DNA of 64,000 nucleotides from Microvirga ossetica (lineage in GTDB: Bacteria > Pseudomonadota > Alphaproteobacteria > Rhizobiales > Beijerinckiaceae), in assembly GCF_002741015.1 (NCBI RefSeq), contig NZ_CP016617.1, positions 868,001 through 932,000 on the forward strand. Direction: 5' to 3'. Each line of letters starts with the position of its first letter. The stretch's first letter is position 1. The position numbers and the translations under genes are program-made. This document shows positions 9,047-18,327 of the stretch, piece by piece. Below the pieces are notes generated by a model. It was given only the letters and a program-made list of their open reading frames with translations, ran no database searches and was not told where the DNA came from.

Positions 9047-10444
9047 TCAATGCGGGCCCCTCGGCGGATTGGCTATGGCCACACCCGTCATCTCCAAAGC
9101 GCGAGCGACGCGGAGACAAAGTTCCTCCCGCCATGGGGCTGCGATCAGTTGGACACCGATCGGGAGCTGTCCCGACCAGACAGGAACAGTGACTACCGGA
9201 AGGCCAACGCACGAGATCGGCTGGGTAAAAAGGCCAAGATTGGGACGAAGGGCGACCGTTTCACCGCGCAGGGGCAATGTCGTCTGACCGACGAGCGGTG
9301 CAGGACAAGGAGTTGCGGGCGCGATCACGAGATCCACGTCCTGGAACAAGTCCATCATCTTATCGTGGAACCACCGTCGAACGCGCTGCGCCTGGATAAG
9401 CCATGCCGCGGGCAAGAGAGCGCCCGCGAGGAACCGATCGCGTGTTTCGGGATCGAAATCCATCGCTCTCGTCTTGAGTCGATCGAGATGGAATGCCGCG
9501 CTTTCCCCGTTGGTGATCAGGAAGGCGGCGGCGCGGGCTTCCGCCGCGCCATCGACATCGACGGTTTCCTTCGCGCCGAGAGCCTGTGCGACCACGCGGA
9601 CCGCCCCCGCAGCCTCGTCCATTCCGGCAGTGTCAAAATGACCGCCGGCTATCACGACGCGCAATCCGTCGATCCCCTGGTCGAGCGTTGGCAGTGTCGG
9701 CTGTGATCGGGGGCAGTCGTGCGATGCCTCCGTGGCGTGAAGTCCCTGCAATACGTCATAGGTCAGTGCCAGATCGTGGGACGTCCGCGCCAGAGGGCCC
9801 AGATGATCGAGGCTGTCGCAGAAAGGAAAGGTACCCGTGCGAGGCAGGCGGCCGAAGGTCGGCTTAAGGCCGAATATCCCGCAGAGAGAGCTCGGCACCC
9901 TGATCGACCCATTCGTATCCGAACCGAGGGAGACCGGGGAAAGGCCCGCGGCAGTTGCCGCACCCGAGCCTGATGATGAGCCTCCGGCCATGTGGGACAG
10001 ATCATGGGGATTCCGACAGGCACCGTCGTGCGCGTTCTCGCCCGTGAAGTCGTAAGCGTACTCGCCCATGTTCAGGGCGCCGAGAAGCACGGCGCCCGCC
10101 TGGACCAGTCGCTCGACCAGTAGCGCGTCACGCAGCGCCGGACGCCGATCGCGATTTATCATCGAGCCAGCCCTCGTGGGGAGACCCTCGACATCGAACA
10201 GGTTCTTGACCGCAAACGGCACTCCGGCGAGAGGTCCGGGCACATTGCCTTCCGCAACGGCCCGGTCGATCTCCCGGGACTGGCTCAACGCCCGATCCGC
10301 AGTGACATCCGTGAAAGCATTGAGATCCGGGTTCAATCGCTCAATGCGTTCCAGGAACATGAGCGTTATGCTTTGCGACGTGACGGCACCCGATCGCACC
10401 AATTCGGCCATTCGATGAGCGGGAGTGAACGGATCGATCGTCAC
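9047..10444 (-). CDS. atzE: AtzE-family amidohydrolase (1-carboxybiuret hydrolase catalytic subunit)
   Basis: Amidase-signature enzyme of 465 residues. The Ser-cisSer-Lys machinery is visible: the lysine in FAVKNLFDVEG (~residue 78), the GGSSSGSGAATAAG glycine-serine loop and the nucleophile region DTNGSIRVPS. The paired small protein AtzG is encoded directly upstream with a 4-base ATGA overlap, the hallmark of the AtzE-AtzG complex, a GatA/GatC-like pair. In Pseudomonas sp. ADP this complex deaminates 1-carboxybiuret from cyanuric acid ring opening. It is the last gene of the minus-strand atz-like operon. Without AtzD in view, the natural substrate here is an inference. Confidence 0.85.
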   Translation of the reverse strand: MTIDPFTPAHRMAELVRSGAVTSQSITLMFLERIERLNPDLNAFTDVTADRALSQSREIDRAVAEGNVPGPLAGVPFAVKNLFDVEGLPTRAGSMINRDRRPALRDALLVERLVQAGAVLLGALNMGEYAYDFTGENAHDGACRNPHDLSHMAGGSSSGSGAATAAGLSPVSLGSDTNGSIRVPSSLCGIFGLKPTFGRLPRTGTFPFCDSLDHLGPLARTSHDLALTYDVLQGLHATEASHDCPRSQPTLPTLDQGIDGLRVVIAGGHFDTAGMDEAAGAVRVVAQALGAKETVDVDGAAEARAAAFLITNGESAAFHLDRLKTRAMDFDPETRDRFLAGALLPAAWLIQAQRVRRWFHDKMMDLFQDVDLVIAPATPCPAPLVGQTTLPLRGETVALRPNLGLFTQPISCVGLPVVTVPVWSGQLPIGVQLIAAPWREELCLRVARALEMTGVAIANPPRGPH

Positions 10445-10671
10445 GTCTGTTCTCTTCCGCTCATCCCGGGCAGGAAGACCGCCGGGACTTCGAAGGTATC
10501 GTCCGCAAGTGGCACGCCGTAGACCTTGTTCGCCATTGCCGTCGCCAAGCGAAAGAACCGGACGACACCGGGTCTCTCGACATCCGTGATCGACAACCCG
10601 ACCACGGATGCCAGGATTTCGACCTGGCGTTCGAAATCCTTCGGCATGGCTGCCTCATCCGTGAGATGCAT
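10441..10671 (-). CDS. atzG: AtzG-like small subunit (DUF4089)
   Basis: A 76-residue protein (74-80 is usual) resembling GatC-like AtzG: an N-terminal helix region (DFERQVEILASVVGLSI) and the conserved VVRFFRLATAMANKV and VPLADDTFEVPAVF stretches. In the known complex AtzG wraps and stabilises AtzE. It begins six bases after the permease stop and overlaps atzE by four bases. A second in-frame ATG at 10647 would give a slightly shorter form. Confidence 0.85.
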   Translation of the reverse strand: MHLTDEAAMPKDFERQVEILASVVGLSITDVERPGVVRFFRLATAMANKVYGVPLADDTFEVPAVFLPGMSGREQT

Positions 10672-10676
10672 GAGGC

Positions 10677-12272
10677 CTACTCCGCCGGTTCCAGTTCGGG
10701 CGTTGCAGGCGGGCGTTCGGTCGAGAGGACGAAGCTTGTCCGTCCAAGCGCAAACAGGAAGAGAGCCATGAGTCCGTATGCCACCACGAGCGTAGGCGTT
10801 ACTCCTAAGCCGTTGCCAACGCCGATCGACTCGCCATGCATGAGACCGAAGTAGGTAAGAACGGCAGCGGCAAGGGCAAACGCCGCTGCTTGGGCGAACT
10901 GGCGCTCGATGATGAACACGCAGATCGCGCCGAGGATCAATCCCGACAGGATCGCACCGCCGCCAAGGACCTCGAGTCCGTGGTAAAGGACACCGACGTT
11001 GCTAAGTTTATCAAGACCGACCTGTGAGGCGGATGTCCCGGCCGCGGTGAGCGTGCCATCGATGAGGGTCTTGGCCCAAGCTGCCAAATGTGGCGTCAGG
11101 GCCAATACGATGGCGGGGGCATGCGTCGCAGGCGTGGTCTGGAATGCCTGCGCTCCGATCAGCATGCCGATATACAGCAGGATTGGTGAAATCGCGACAA
11201 TGGGGATAATCGCCAGGAGAAGCGAAACGATCCCCAACCAGCACAACAGGAGTACCATCACGCCCGTTGCGGCCGAGTAGCCGATCCGGCCGCCCATCGA
11301 CTTCCAGCCTGGATGTCCGATATAGACTGCGTTGATGAACGGATTGCCAAGCAGGCATCCGATCAGGCTGACAACGCCATCGGCCGTAAGGACGCGGGTC
11401 GTCGGGAAGTGATCGCCGGCCGCCTCGGCACTCTCGACATTGTCCATGGCCTCCACGAGGTCATAAATCCCGAACGGGATGGCAGTGACCAATATGATGC
11501 CAAGGTATTGGAAACCCGAGAAAACGTGGTCGACGGCCGGAACCGGCAACGAGAAGCCGAAATTCGCGAAGGCCGAGACGACGTTCGAAAGCTTCATGTC
11601 GCCAATGCCGAGGCCGAAGGCGGAGGTGAGCCAGCTAATGACGATCCCGAACGCGACGGCGACCAGTCCCGCCGGGATCCCGCGTGGATAACGGACACCT
11701 CCGAGCCAGCTCACCAGGATGATCGCGAGGCAGACGAGGCCGATTGCCGGGGTCATGAAGATTTCCAGGGCCGGCCGCATCGAGATGAACGCAATGGAGA
11801 CCCCGGCGAGCGTGCCGAGCAGAGCCGCGCGGGGCGTTACCTTGCGGATGAAAGGAGCGATGAAGCCTCCGAGCATGAGAATGAAGCTCTGGAAGAACAC
11901 CCATACGAGTCCGGCCTCCCACCCCTTGATGGGATCGCCCGTCGCGGATGCGATCGGCAGCATGATGACGAAGGTAACGACGAACATGTGGGGCACGCTG
12001 ATGCCAGACGGCAGGGCGCACACGTCACTCCGCCCCGTTCTCTTGGCCAATGAATAGGCGAGCCACGCATAGTACGAGGTGGACAGAAACATCATGAGGC
12101 CGAGTGCAGGCAGAATTCGCCCGAATACGATATCACTCGGCATCTTGAGAACAAACTGGAGCAAACCTGTGAGGACCAGGAGATTGACGAGGATGTTCGT
12201 GCCGAAACCGAAGAATGCGTTCCAGTCACCTGGTGTCCAAAGGACAGGAGTATGATCGCTTGCTGCCTTCAT
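10677..12272 (-). CDS. NCS2-family (nucleobase-type) permease
   Basis: A 531-residue membrane protein with about 12-14 hydrophobic segments, related to NCS2/AzgA-like xanthine-uracil carriers. Typical pieces are the TM1 NILVNLLVLTGLLQ region, the TM3 short-motif region ALPSGISVPHMFV and the TM10-like GNPFINAVYIGHPGWKSMGG loop. It lies between the biuret hydrolase gene and atzG on the same strand, so cyanurate, biuret or another s-triazine or ureide is the likely cargo. That follows from context, not from residues I can read. Confidence 0.85.
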   Translation of the reverse strand: MKAASDHTPVLWTPGDWNAFFGFGTNILVNLLVLTGLLQFVLKMPSDIVFGRILPALGLMMFLSTSYYAWLAYSLAKRTGRSDVCALPSGISVPHMFVVTFVIMLPIASATGDPIKGWEAGLVWVFFQSFILMLGGFIAPFIRKVTPRAALLGTLAGVSIAFISMRPALEIFMTPAIGLVCLAIILVSWLGGVRYPRGIPAGLVAVAFGIVISWLTSAFGLGIGDMKLSNVVSAFANFGFSLPVPAVDHVFSGFQYLGIILVTAIPFGIYDLVEAMDNVESAEAAGDHFPTTRVLTADGVVSLIGCLLGNPFINAVYIGHPGWKSMGGRIGYSAATGVMVLLLCWLGIVSLLLAIIPIVAISPILLYIGMLIGAQAFQTTPATHAPAIVLALTPHLAAWAKTLIDGTLTAAGTSASQVGLDKLSNVGVLYHGLEVLGGGAILSGLILGAICVFIIERQFAQAAAFALAAAVLTYFGLMHGESIGVGNGLGVTPTLVVAYGLMALFLFALGRTSFVLSTERPPATPELEPAE

Positions 12273-12319
12273 AGCCGTCGCCTTTCCTAGGTTGCGAACG
12301 AACGCGGAGTCGGAAGTCG

Positions 12320-13000
12320 CTATTGGGGAGACATGACCCTCATGACGTCACGTGAAGTCGAGACCCAACCGAAAATCCCTCCTTGTGCCTCGATCATGGC
12401 GAGACCGACATCGTGGAAGCGCGGAAAATAGGACGCACAGCAGTCACCAAGAACGACGCAGCGGTAGCCACGATCGTTGGCTTCGCGCACGGTCGTATGA
12501 ACGCACACCTCCGTCGTCACGCCGCACACCAGCAGCGTCGAGATCGAGCGGTTACGCAGCATGAGGTCCAGATCCGTCTGATAGAACGCACCCTTCCCCG
12601 GCTTGTCGATGACCGGTTCATTCTGCAACGGGGCGAGATCAGCAATGATCTCATGTCCGGCCTCGCCGCGGACCAGGATGCGGCCCATCGGACCCGGCGC
12701 ACCGATGCGCACGCTCGGATCCCCGCGGTCCAACTTAGAAGCCGGCGCATCCGAAAGGTCCGGCCTGTGCCCCTCCCGCGTGTGGAAGACCGGCATCCCG
12801 ATGCCGCGTGCCGCTGCCAAAATGTCACGGCATGGGTCAATGGCAGCTCGAAGAAGTGACACATCGTTCCCCAGGCTTTCCCCGAAGCCACCTGGTTCGA
12901 GAAAGTCGCGCTGCATATCGATGATGAGGAGGGCAACACGATCCAATTCCACTTGGACCGGCCCGGGGCGCGCCTCGACTTTCAATGATCCTGCCTTCAT
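12320..13000 (-). CDS. biuH: Biuret amidohydrolase-like cysteine hydrolase (isochorismatase superfamily)
   Basis: 226 residues, closely resembling the Rhizobium biuret hydrolase BiuH. The catalytic triad of the superfamily is present: Asp in LLIIDMQRDF, Lys in IDKPGKGAF and Cys in GVTTEVCVHT. The HTREGHRPDLSD stretch and the REANDRGY motif are also shared with BiuH. It would convert biuret to allophanate and ammonia, feeding AtzF encoded just upstream in the operon. RutB-type ureidoacrylate hydrolase is the main alternative, but no rut genes are nearby. Confidence 0.85.
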   Translation of the reverse strand: MKAGSLKVEARPGPVQVELDRVALLIIDMQRDFLEPGGFGESLGNDVSLLRAAIDPCRDILAAARGIGMPVFHTREGHRPDLSDAPASKLDRGDPSVRIGAPGPMGRILVRGEAGHEIIADLAPLQNEPVIDKPGKGAFYQTDLDLMLRNRSISTLLVCGVTTEVCVHTTVREANDRGYRCVVLGDCCASYFPRFHDVGLAMIEAQGGIFGWVSTSRDVMRVMSPQ

Positions 13001-13217
13001 GTTGCATCACCATCATCGATCGGCGCCGGAGATCGTCTGTTCATTGGTCCTCTCCGTGCCGGCAGTCACCGTGCCATCCGACGGATCAGAACCGATCCGC
13101 CCTCATATCCGTTGCGAGGAGTGACACGACGTGGCCAATCGCCTGGTGGCCGCGCCGTGCGCGTTGCATGTACGCTTCAATCGAGGCTGTTATCGAGCGG
13201 CGAGGCAGGAGCAAGCC

Positions 13218-15032
13218 TCAACGCCCGAAAGTCTCCTGACGCATGAAAGCGCGCCAGCCACCGTATTTCGAAATGTCCTCGGCTCCATCGGTCGCCGCCG
13301 ATTCGACGATGAAGCCTTTCGGGGCGCTGCCGTCGGCCATCCGGATCGTGCCGATGGCGAGCGGGGACGGTATCCGCGCGACGAAGGATCCGAAGGCATC
13401 AGGCCTCAGCGCCCAAACTTCGGCCTCGATGGAATGCCCGTCACCGTCCGAAACACGAAGAAGTCCGGGACGCCGCGGGCCATCGCCTTGCAGTGCAAAG
13501 AACCGATACTCGGGACGGGTTTGACCTGTCCGAACGAAACGAGCACCTAACGACACGAGCTCCTTGTTCAGGGGAAAGCCCGAGAGATGGGCGCCGACGA
13601 CCGCAAGTTCGATCTTGTCGTCCGATGCGGTCTCCTCGGGTTCGGGAAAAGCTGGCATCGCTCGCGACGTCGCTCCGAGCAGGACCGCGGAAGCCGCATG
13701 GACCTTCAGGCCAAGCGACCCGATCAGAGCATCCCGTCCGGCTGTCGAAATGAGTGTGCATCCCGAGGGCAAACCGTCGTCCCGGAACTTCCCGGGAACG
13801 GCCAATGCGCACAGGTTGAGCAGGTTGACGAAGTTCGTGTACGTGCCGAACTCGGTATTGGGCGTGATCGGATCATGCTCCAGGTCGGCGATGGTTCGCG
13901 GTCGAGGGATGGTCGGCACCATGAGGACATCGATCTCGTGCCAGGTGTGCTCCGCTGCGCGCTGCGATGCGGCAAGCTTGTACATCCCCCTGAAAACGTC
14001 CGATGCGGAGAACCGGGACGCCTGCGCGATGATTGACCGCGTGACGGGGTAAATCGAGGCCGGATGCGCATCCATGAAGGAATCGATCGCCTGATAACGT
14101 TCGACGATCCAGGGTCCGTCATAGAGCAAGGCCGCCACGTCAAAAAGCGGGCGCAGATCGATTTCCCTGGTGCTGAACCCCATCCGCGCCAGGTTGGCGA
14201 CATTCGCATCGAAGGCCTGCTCCGCCAGCGCATCGCCTCCGAAGAACCTGCTGTCCTGATCCGGAACGCCGACAATCAGTCCGGGCGGTAGACTGCCGAG
14301 CATGCCGACATGGCCCTTTCTCGAGTACGGATCGTCCGGATCGTAACCTGCCATGACGCCGATCGCGGCATAGGCATCATCTACGGTAAGGGCGAAAACG
14401 GACACGCAGTCTATCGTGCGACAGGCAGGGAAGACACCTGTCGTCGACACGAGGCCAGGCGTGGGTTTGAGTCCGACGATGTTGTTGAGGGCTGCCGGGA
14501 CACGCCCGGATCCGGCGGTGTCCGTCCCGAGCGCAAGAGGCACGATCCCTGCGGCAACCGCGGTCGCGGATCCCGAACTCGAGCCGCCCGGCACGAGTTC
14601 GGCGCGAATGGCGTTCCTGGTGATGCCGTACGGGGACCGCACACCGACGAGGCCCGTTGCGAACTGGTCCATATTCGTCTTGCCGACAATTATGGCGCCT
14701 GCCGCGCGAAGTCGCGCCACGACCGTCGCGTCCCGCTCCGGCGTCCAGGCGAAATCGGGGCAGCCGACGGTCGTCGGAGTGCCAGCTACGTCTATGTTGT
14801 CCTTTATTGCAACCGGGATGCCGTAGAGCGGCGTCTCCTTCGAGCCGTGAAGCTCGATGTCACGTGCTTCATCGAGGACCTCGGCCATGGGGCGGAGCGT
14901 GATGAACATGGACGGGTCGTCGTGGGCGGCGATGCGTCGATAAACTTCCTCGATCTGTCGACTGGGAGTTGTCCGCCCATCGTGAAAGGCGCTTCGGTAA
15001 TCGGACAGCGTATGGATCCCGGCGTCATCCAT
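13218..15032 (-). CDS. atzF: Allophanate hydrolase
   Basis: 604 residues, the full-length two-domain AtzF/DUR2 type. The N-terminal amidase-signature domain (~1-440) has VAIKDNIDVAGTPT with the catalytic Lys, GGSSSGSATAVAAG and DTAGSGRVPAALNNIVGLKP. The C-terminal ~130 residues (from ELAVVGAHLSGFPLN) form the small second domain that completes allophanate breakdown to CO2 and two ammonia. The start overlaps the end of atzH by eight bases. It is the common end point for both the 1-carboxybiuret and the biuret branches. Confidence 0.92.
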   Translation of the reverse strand: MDDAGIHTLSDYRSAFHDGRTTPSRQIEEVYRRIAAHDDPSMFITLRPMAEVLDEARDIELHGSKETPLYGIPVAIKDNIDVAGTPTTVGCPDFAWTPERDATVVARLRAAGAIIVGKTNMDQFATGLVGVRSPYGITRNAIRAELVPGGSSSGSATAVAAGIVPLALGTDTAGSGRVPAALNNIVGLKPTPGLVSTTGVFPACRTIDCVSVFALTVDDAYAAIGVMAGYDPDDPYSRKGHVGMLGSLPPGLIVGVPDQDSRFFGGDALAEQAFDANVANLARMGFSTREIDLRPLFDVAALLYDGPWIVERYQAIDSFMDAHPASIYPVTRSIIAQASRFSASDVFRGMYKLAASQRAAEHTWHEIDVLMVPTIPRPRTIADLEHDPITPNTEFGTYTNFVNLLNLCALAVPGKFRDDGLPSGCTLISTAGRDALIGSLGLKVHAASAVLLGATSRAMPAFPEPEETASDDKIELAVVGAHLSGFPLNKELVSLGARFVRTGQTRPEYRFFALQGDGPRRPGLLRVSDGDGHSIEAEVWALRPDAFGSFVARIPSPLAIGTIRMADGSAPKGFIVESAATDGAEDISKYGGWRAFMRQETFGR

Positions 15033-15405
15033 CGATCAGGCTCACATGAGCGGCGACAATCCGCCAGCCGACAGGAAACCTCACCCACATCTGCATCTGC
15101 CGTCCGACCTTCCCTGGCGCCGAGTCCCGATGGAACAGCGTTGATGCCGTGGCAACGTCGTTCCCATAGGTCGTGATCATCGTGCGACTGAGGTGTCGCG
15201 CCAGTCCATTGGGAGAGCGGTTCCTTCTAAAGGAACGGATCTCCGATGCCCCATAGAGGTTCTCGGTATGCCCGTAGCGGATCGTGCGCCAATCGTCGTG
15301 AAACAGCGCATCCAATGTCTCGACATCGTTCGAGACAAGCGCATCCTCGTAGCGTCGGAAGGCCGCCTCAACCTCTGTTCTCACGCCGGGATTATCAAGT
15401 TCCAT
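15025..15405 (-). CDS. atzH: AtzH-like protein (DUF3225, NTF2/SnoaL-like fold)
   Basis: 126 residues from the ATG at 15405 (MELDNPGV), which has GAGG six to seven bases upstream; a longer frame to 15495 only adds untranslated leader. The sequence shows the cystatin-like hot-dog helix (EVEAAFRRYEDALVSND), LDALFHDD and the TLFHRD and GRQMQMWVRFP strands. In Pseudomonas sp. ADP, AtzH is reported to turn 1,3-dicarboxyurea into allophanate. It is the first gene of the minus-strand operon, divergent from the GntR regulator. Confidence 0.8.
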   Translation of the reverse strand: MELDNPGVRTEVEAAFRRYEDALVSNDVETLDALFHDDWRTIRYGHTENLYGASEIRSFRRNRSPNGLARHLSRTMITTYGNDVATASTLFHRDSAPGKVGRQMQMWVRFPVGWRIVAAHVSLIDG

Positions 15406-15492
15406 GCAATCCTCATGCATTGCATACAACGCAGCAATAATGCATATGAATGAGAGGAACTGTGTGCCTAAATTCCCGGTATTTTGCACAAA

Positions 15493-15508
15493 CATAGGGA
15501 TGCCTATG
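15493..15508. promoter_or_regulatory. Inverted repeat CATAGG-N4-CCTATG, candidate GntR operator
   Basis: A perfect 6-base inverted repeat with a 4-base spacer sits in the 160-base gap between the divergent atzH and gntR starts, about 60 bases before gntR. FCD-type GntR regulators commonly bind short palindromes in their own divergent promoter. Binding is inferred. Confidence 0.45.
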
Positions 15509-15565
15509 CTTACGTATTGAGCAGCATCCTGACGTTCGCTGCTTCATGATGCTTTGGACCATTGA

Positions 15566-16231
15566 ATGATCGACCTCGACGTACAAACCCATGCCGAACG
15601 CCTGGCCACGGAAATCGCCGATGCGATTCTTTCCGGTCGGATACCTCCAGGGACCCGCTTGGACGAGAAGTCGCTCGCAGAGCAATTTGGCGTTTCGCGC
15701 ACACCCGTCAGGGAGGCGCTGCGGCAGCTTGGAAATTCCGGACTGATCGACATCAGGCCGCATAAGGGAGCCGCCGTCACCAAGGTGACGCCGGCCAAAC
15801 TCGAGGAGATGTTCTGTGCGATGGCGGAAGTCGAAGCGACTTGTGCCCGTTTGGCTGCGATCAGCATGACCCCGATCGAGCGCCGACGGCTGGATGCGCT
15901 TCATCACAGCATGGGGGAGATGGTTCAGAACTCACTTGACGACAGGTACATCGAGGCGAATGTCGCGTTCCACGGCGCCGTTTATGCCGGCGCCCATAAT
16001 GGGATCATCCACGAGATCGCCCTGAATCTTCGCCGCCGGCTGTCTCCGTTCCGACGGGCACAGTTCCAAAAGGCGGGGCGACTGGCTCAGTCCCACGCCG
16101 AGCATGGCTTTGTGGTGCGAGCAATCCTGCATGCCGATGCGCCCGCGGCTCACGCTGCGATGTTGCACCATGTATCTCTCGTGGAACTCGCTTTTGATGA
16201 GCTTACGGTCCCGCGATTTAGGTCTGAATAG
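15566..16231 (+). CDS. GntR-family transcriptional regulator, FCD subfamily
   Basis: 221 residues: an N-terminal winged helix-turn-helix (residues ~10-75; GTRLDEKSLAEQFGVSRTPVREALRQL) and a C-terminal all-helical FCD ligand domain (~80-215) with the metal-ligand-type residues ANVAFH and HAEHGFVVRAI. It is divergent from atzH and therefore probably regulates the atzHF-biuH-permease-atzGE operon in response to a pathway intermediate. No other gene is close on its strand. Confidence 0.9.
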   Translation: MIDLDVQTHAERLATEIADAILSGRIPPGTRLDEKSLAEQFGVSRTPVREALRQLGNSGLIDIRPHKGAAVTKVTPAKLEEMFCAMAEVEATCARLAAISMTPIERRRLDALHHSMGEMVQNSLDDRYIEANVAFHGAVYAGAHNGIIHEIALNLRRRLSPFRRAQFQKAGRLAQSHAEHGFVVRAILHADAPAAHAAMLHHVSLVELAFDELTVPRFRSE

Positions 16232-16413
16232 GGCTTGCCTCGGAATGAAAGGTGATCCGTCCCGAAACACCGGAGATGGATGCCACATCCCTCAACGCTG
16301 TTCACTCGCCGTCTTCGAGAAATGCGCGAGCGTAAGGCGTTATCTTCTTGTTTCACTTGGGTTTTGGCTTCGGGCTTGGCTTCTGGGTCACGTCCGTCAA
16401 GGAGTGTAAATTC

Positions 16414-17726
16414 GGGTGTGGTTTGAGGTGGTCATTGGTCAGTACGCCTGTGGGGTGATTGCCAGAGTCTGCTGGTTGATCATCGGTGTTGCGAGCTCAG
16501 TCATCCCTTCGATCTGCATGTAGCGGTGCTGGAGCTGCCAGTCGTCATTGGCCTCCAGCAGCACCGCGCCGATCAGGCGCCTGATGCTGTCCTCGTTGGG
16601 GAAGATGCCCACCACATCGGCCCTGCGTTTGATCTCCTTGTTCAAGCGCTCCAAGGAGTTCGTGCTATGCAGCTTCGTCCGGTGCTGGGCCGGGAAGCTC
16701 ATGTAGGCCAGCACGTCATCCAGGCTGTCGTCGATGAAGACCTTGAGCTTGGGCCAGCGGTTGTGGAGTTGATCGGCAAACTGGGACAGGCTGGCCCGGG
16801 CTGCCGCCTGATCGGGCTGCTGGAAGGCCTGGCGCAGCCCAGCCGCCACCATGGTCTGGTGTGCCTTTGGCACATAAGCGAGCGCGTTCCGGGTCCAATG
16901 AACCCGGCACCTCTGCCAGGTGGCGCCCAGCACCCGACGGATCGCGGCCTTGAGGCCCTCATGCGCGTCCGAGATCACCAGCTTGATGCCCGTGAGCCCG
17001 CGTTTGACCAGATCGCGCAGGAAGTCGGTCCAGAAGATCTCCGCCTCGCTCGGACCGATGTGCAGCCCGACGATCTCGCGCCGGCCCTCGGTTGTGACCG
17101 CAACAGCCACTATGACGGCCACCGAGACGACGCGGCCACCTTCCCGCACTTTGAGGTACGTGGCATCGAGCCACAGATACGGCCACTCTCCCGTGAGCGG
17201 GCGCTGCAGGAAGCCCATCACCCGCTCGTCGATGTCCTTGCAGAGCTTGGACACGGAAGACTTCGAGATGCCGCTCAGGCCCATGGCCTGGACCAGATCA
17301 TCGACCCGGCGCGTGCTCACCCCGGCAATCCAGGCCTCCTGGATCACCGCCACGAGCGCCTTCTCGACTGTGCGCCGCGGCTCGAGGAAACCGGGGAAGT
17401 AGCTGCCGGTGCGCAGCTTGGGGATCTTGAGGTTCAGGGTGCCCAGGCGCGTGTCGAGCGCGCGCTCGCGATAGCCGTTGCGGTAGGTGGCCCGCTCGCC
17501 GCTGCGCTCGTAGCGCGCAGCTCCGATCACGCCCTCGACATCGGTCTCCATCAGGATCTGGAGCACGCTTTCGGCGACACTGCGCAGAAAGTCGCCGTCA
17601 TCGGCCTTCGCCATCAGCTCGGCCAGTGGTAGTCTGTCGTTGGTCATTGGGGTTCCTTCAGCTGGGGTGCAGTCGAGCAACTCCACCATAGCCGGCCCTC
17701 CCAATGACCACCTCATCCCAACACCC
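16414..17726. mobile_element. IS256-family insertion sequence with visible inverted ends
   Basis: The transposase gene is bracketed by near-perfect inverted repeats: 16414-16438 and the reverse complement of 17701-17726 share GAGGTGGTCATTGG and a GGGTGT start. Similarity continues weakly outward (GTAAATTC on the left, GGAAATTTG on the right), so the true ends may be some 10-25 bases further out. I could not identify a target duplication with confidence. Confidence 0.8.
16439..17647 (-). CDS. IS256-family transposase (Mutator-type)
   Basis: 402 residues from the ATG at 17647 (MTNDRLPLAEL); earlier in-frame starts lie in the IR. Characteristic pieces are ATYRNGYRER, PKLRTGSYFP, the catalytic Asp in YLWLDATYLKVR, a second Asp in VISDAHEGLKAAI, the CRVHWTRN motif and the catalytic Glu in HSTNSLERLNKEIKRR. 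All parts of the DDE domain are present, so the copy looks intact and potentially active. Confidence 0.93.
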   Translation of the reverse strand: MTNDRLPLAELMAKADDGDFLRSVAESVLQILMETDVEGVIGAARYERSGERATYRNGYRERALDTRLGTLNLKIPKLRTGSYFPGFLEPRRTVEKALVAVIQEAWIAGVSTRRVDDLVQAMGLSGISKSSVSKLCKDIDERVMGFLQRPLTGEWPYLWLDATYLKVREGGRVVSVAVIVAVAVTTEGRREIVGLHIGPSEAEIFWTDFLRDLVKRGLTGIKLVISDAHEGLKAAIRRVLGATWQRCRVHWTRNALAYVPKAHQTMVAAGLRQAFQQPDQAAARASLSQFADQLHNRWPKLKVFIDDSLDDVLAYMSFPAQHRTKLHSTNSLERLNKEIKRRADVVGIFPNEDSIRRLIGAVLLEANDDWQLQHRYMQIEGMTELATPMINQQTLAITPQAY

Positions 17727-17952
17727 GGCGCGTCAGCAAATTTCCACCACCAGCGCGGACTCTACCCTTCTGAGCGTAGGATGACGTGCTACTGCCGGGC
17801 GGGAAAAGGGCTAGCCGGGCTCCGGTGGAGGTCGCACCCCACGCTGGTCGAACAGGAGTTGCCACGCCCTGACGGCCCGACTGGACTGGGCCGGGAATCC
17901 GGTCCCGCTGTTCTGCTGCCAGAGCGTGGAGTTCGGCTGGTTGCATCGCTCG

Positions 17953-18158
17953 CCCCCTGGCGAAGTCCGCCATCAGGGCCGGGCGCTGTCGTCGAAGCCG
18001 ACGACGTCGAGCATCCATCCGTCGTCCGGGTTGGCGATGCTGAAGGACGTGGCGGTCATCCCGGCCACGATCATCTTCGCGTCGATCCTGGTCTCCTTAC
18101 GGTACTGCTTGAGCGCCTGGGATGGGTGGGTGCGGCCGGCATTCGTCTCGTTATCCGT
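17953..18158 (-). pseudogene. TROVE/Ro60-family protein, C-terminal remnant
   Basis: On the minus strand, a TDNETNAGRTHPSQALKQYR stretch continues into KMIVAGMTATSFSIANPDD, then MLDVVGFDDSARP. After a one-base shift comes ALMADFARG. This matches the VWA-like end of Ro60/TROVE RNA-binding proteins (human Ro60 has [20 protein letters not shown] and IVCGMTSNGFTIADPDD). Only about 70 residues remain, cut abruptly on the upstream side and next to the IS256 element. It is a relic of a Y-RNA-type RNP gene. Confidence 0.75.
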
Positions 18159-18327
18159 GTGGCGGCCAACGGCAGGATTCGCGGCCCGAAGCCGCCCGGA
18201 TCTGCCGGTGCTTGAGCCTTTCAGGCGCTGGCGGCCCCATGGATACAGCGAAACCGACCGAAAGAAGCCCAGAATGGCTGAATACAGCTTTCATCTTGGT
18301 GTCTGAGCCGTCATCGAGTCGCTTGTA

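Noticed and set aside
16526..17632. A 368-residue plus-strand open frame across the IS256 element
   Set aside because: Antisense to an intact transposase; composition typical of a shadow frame.
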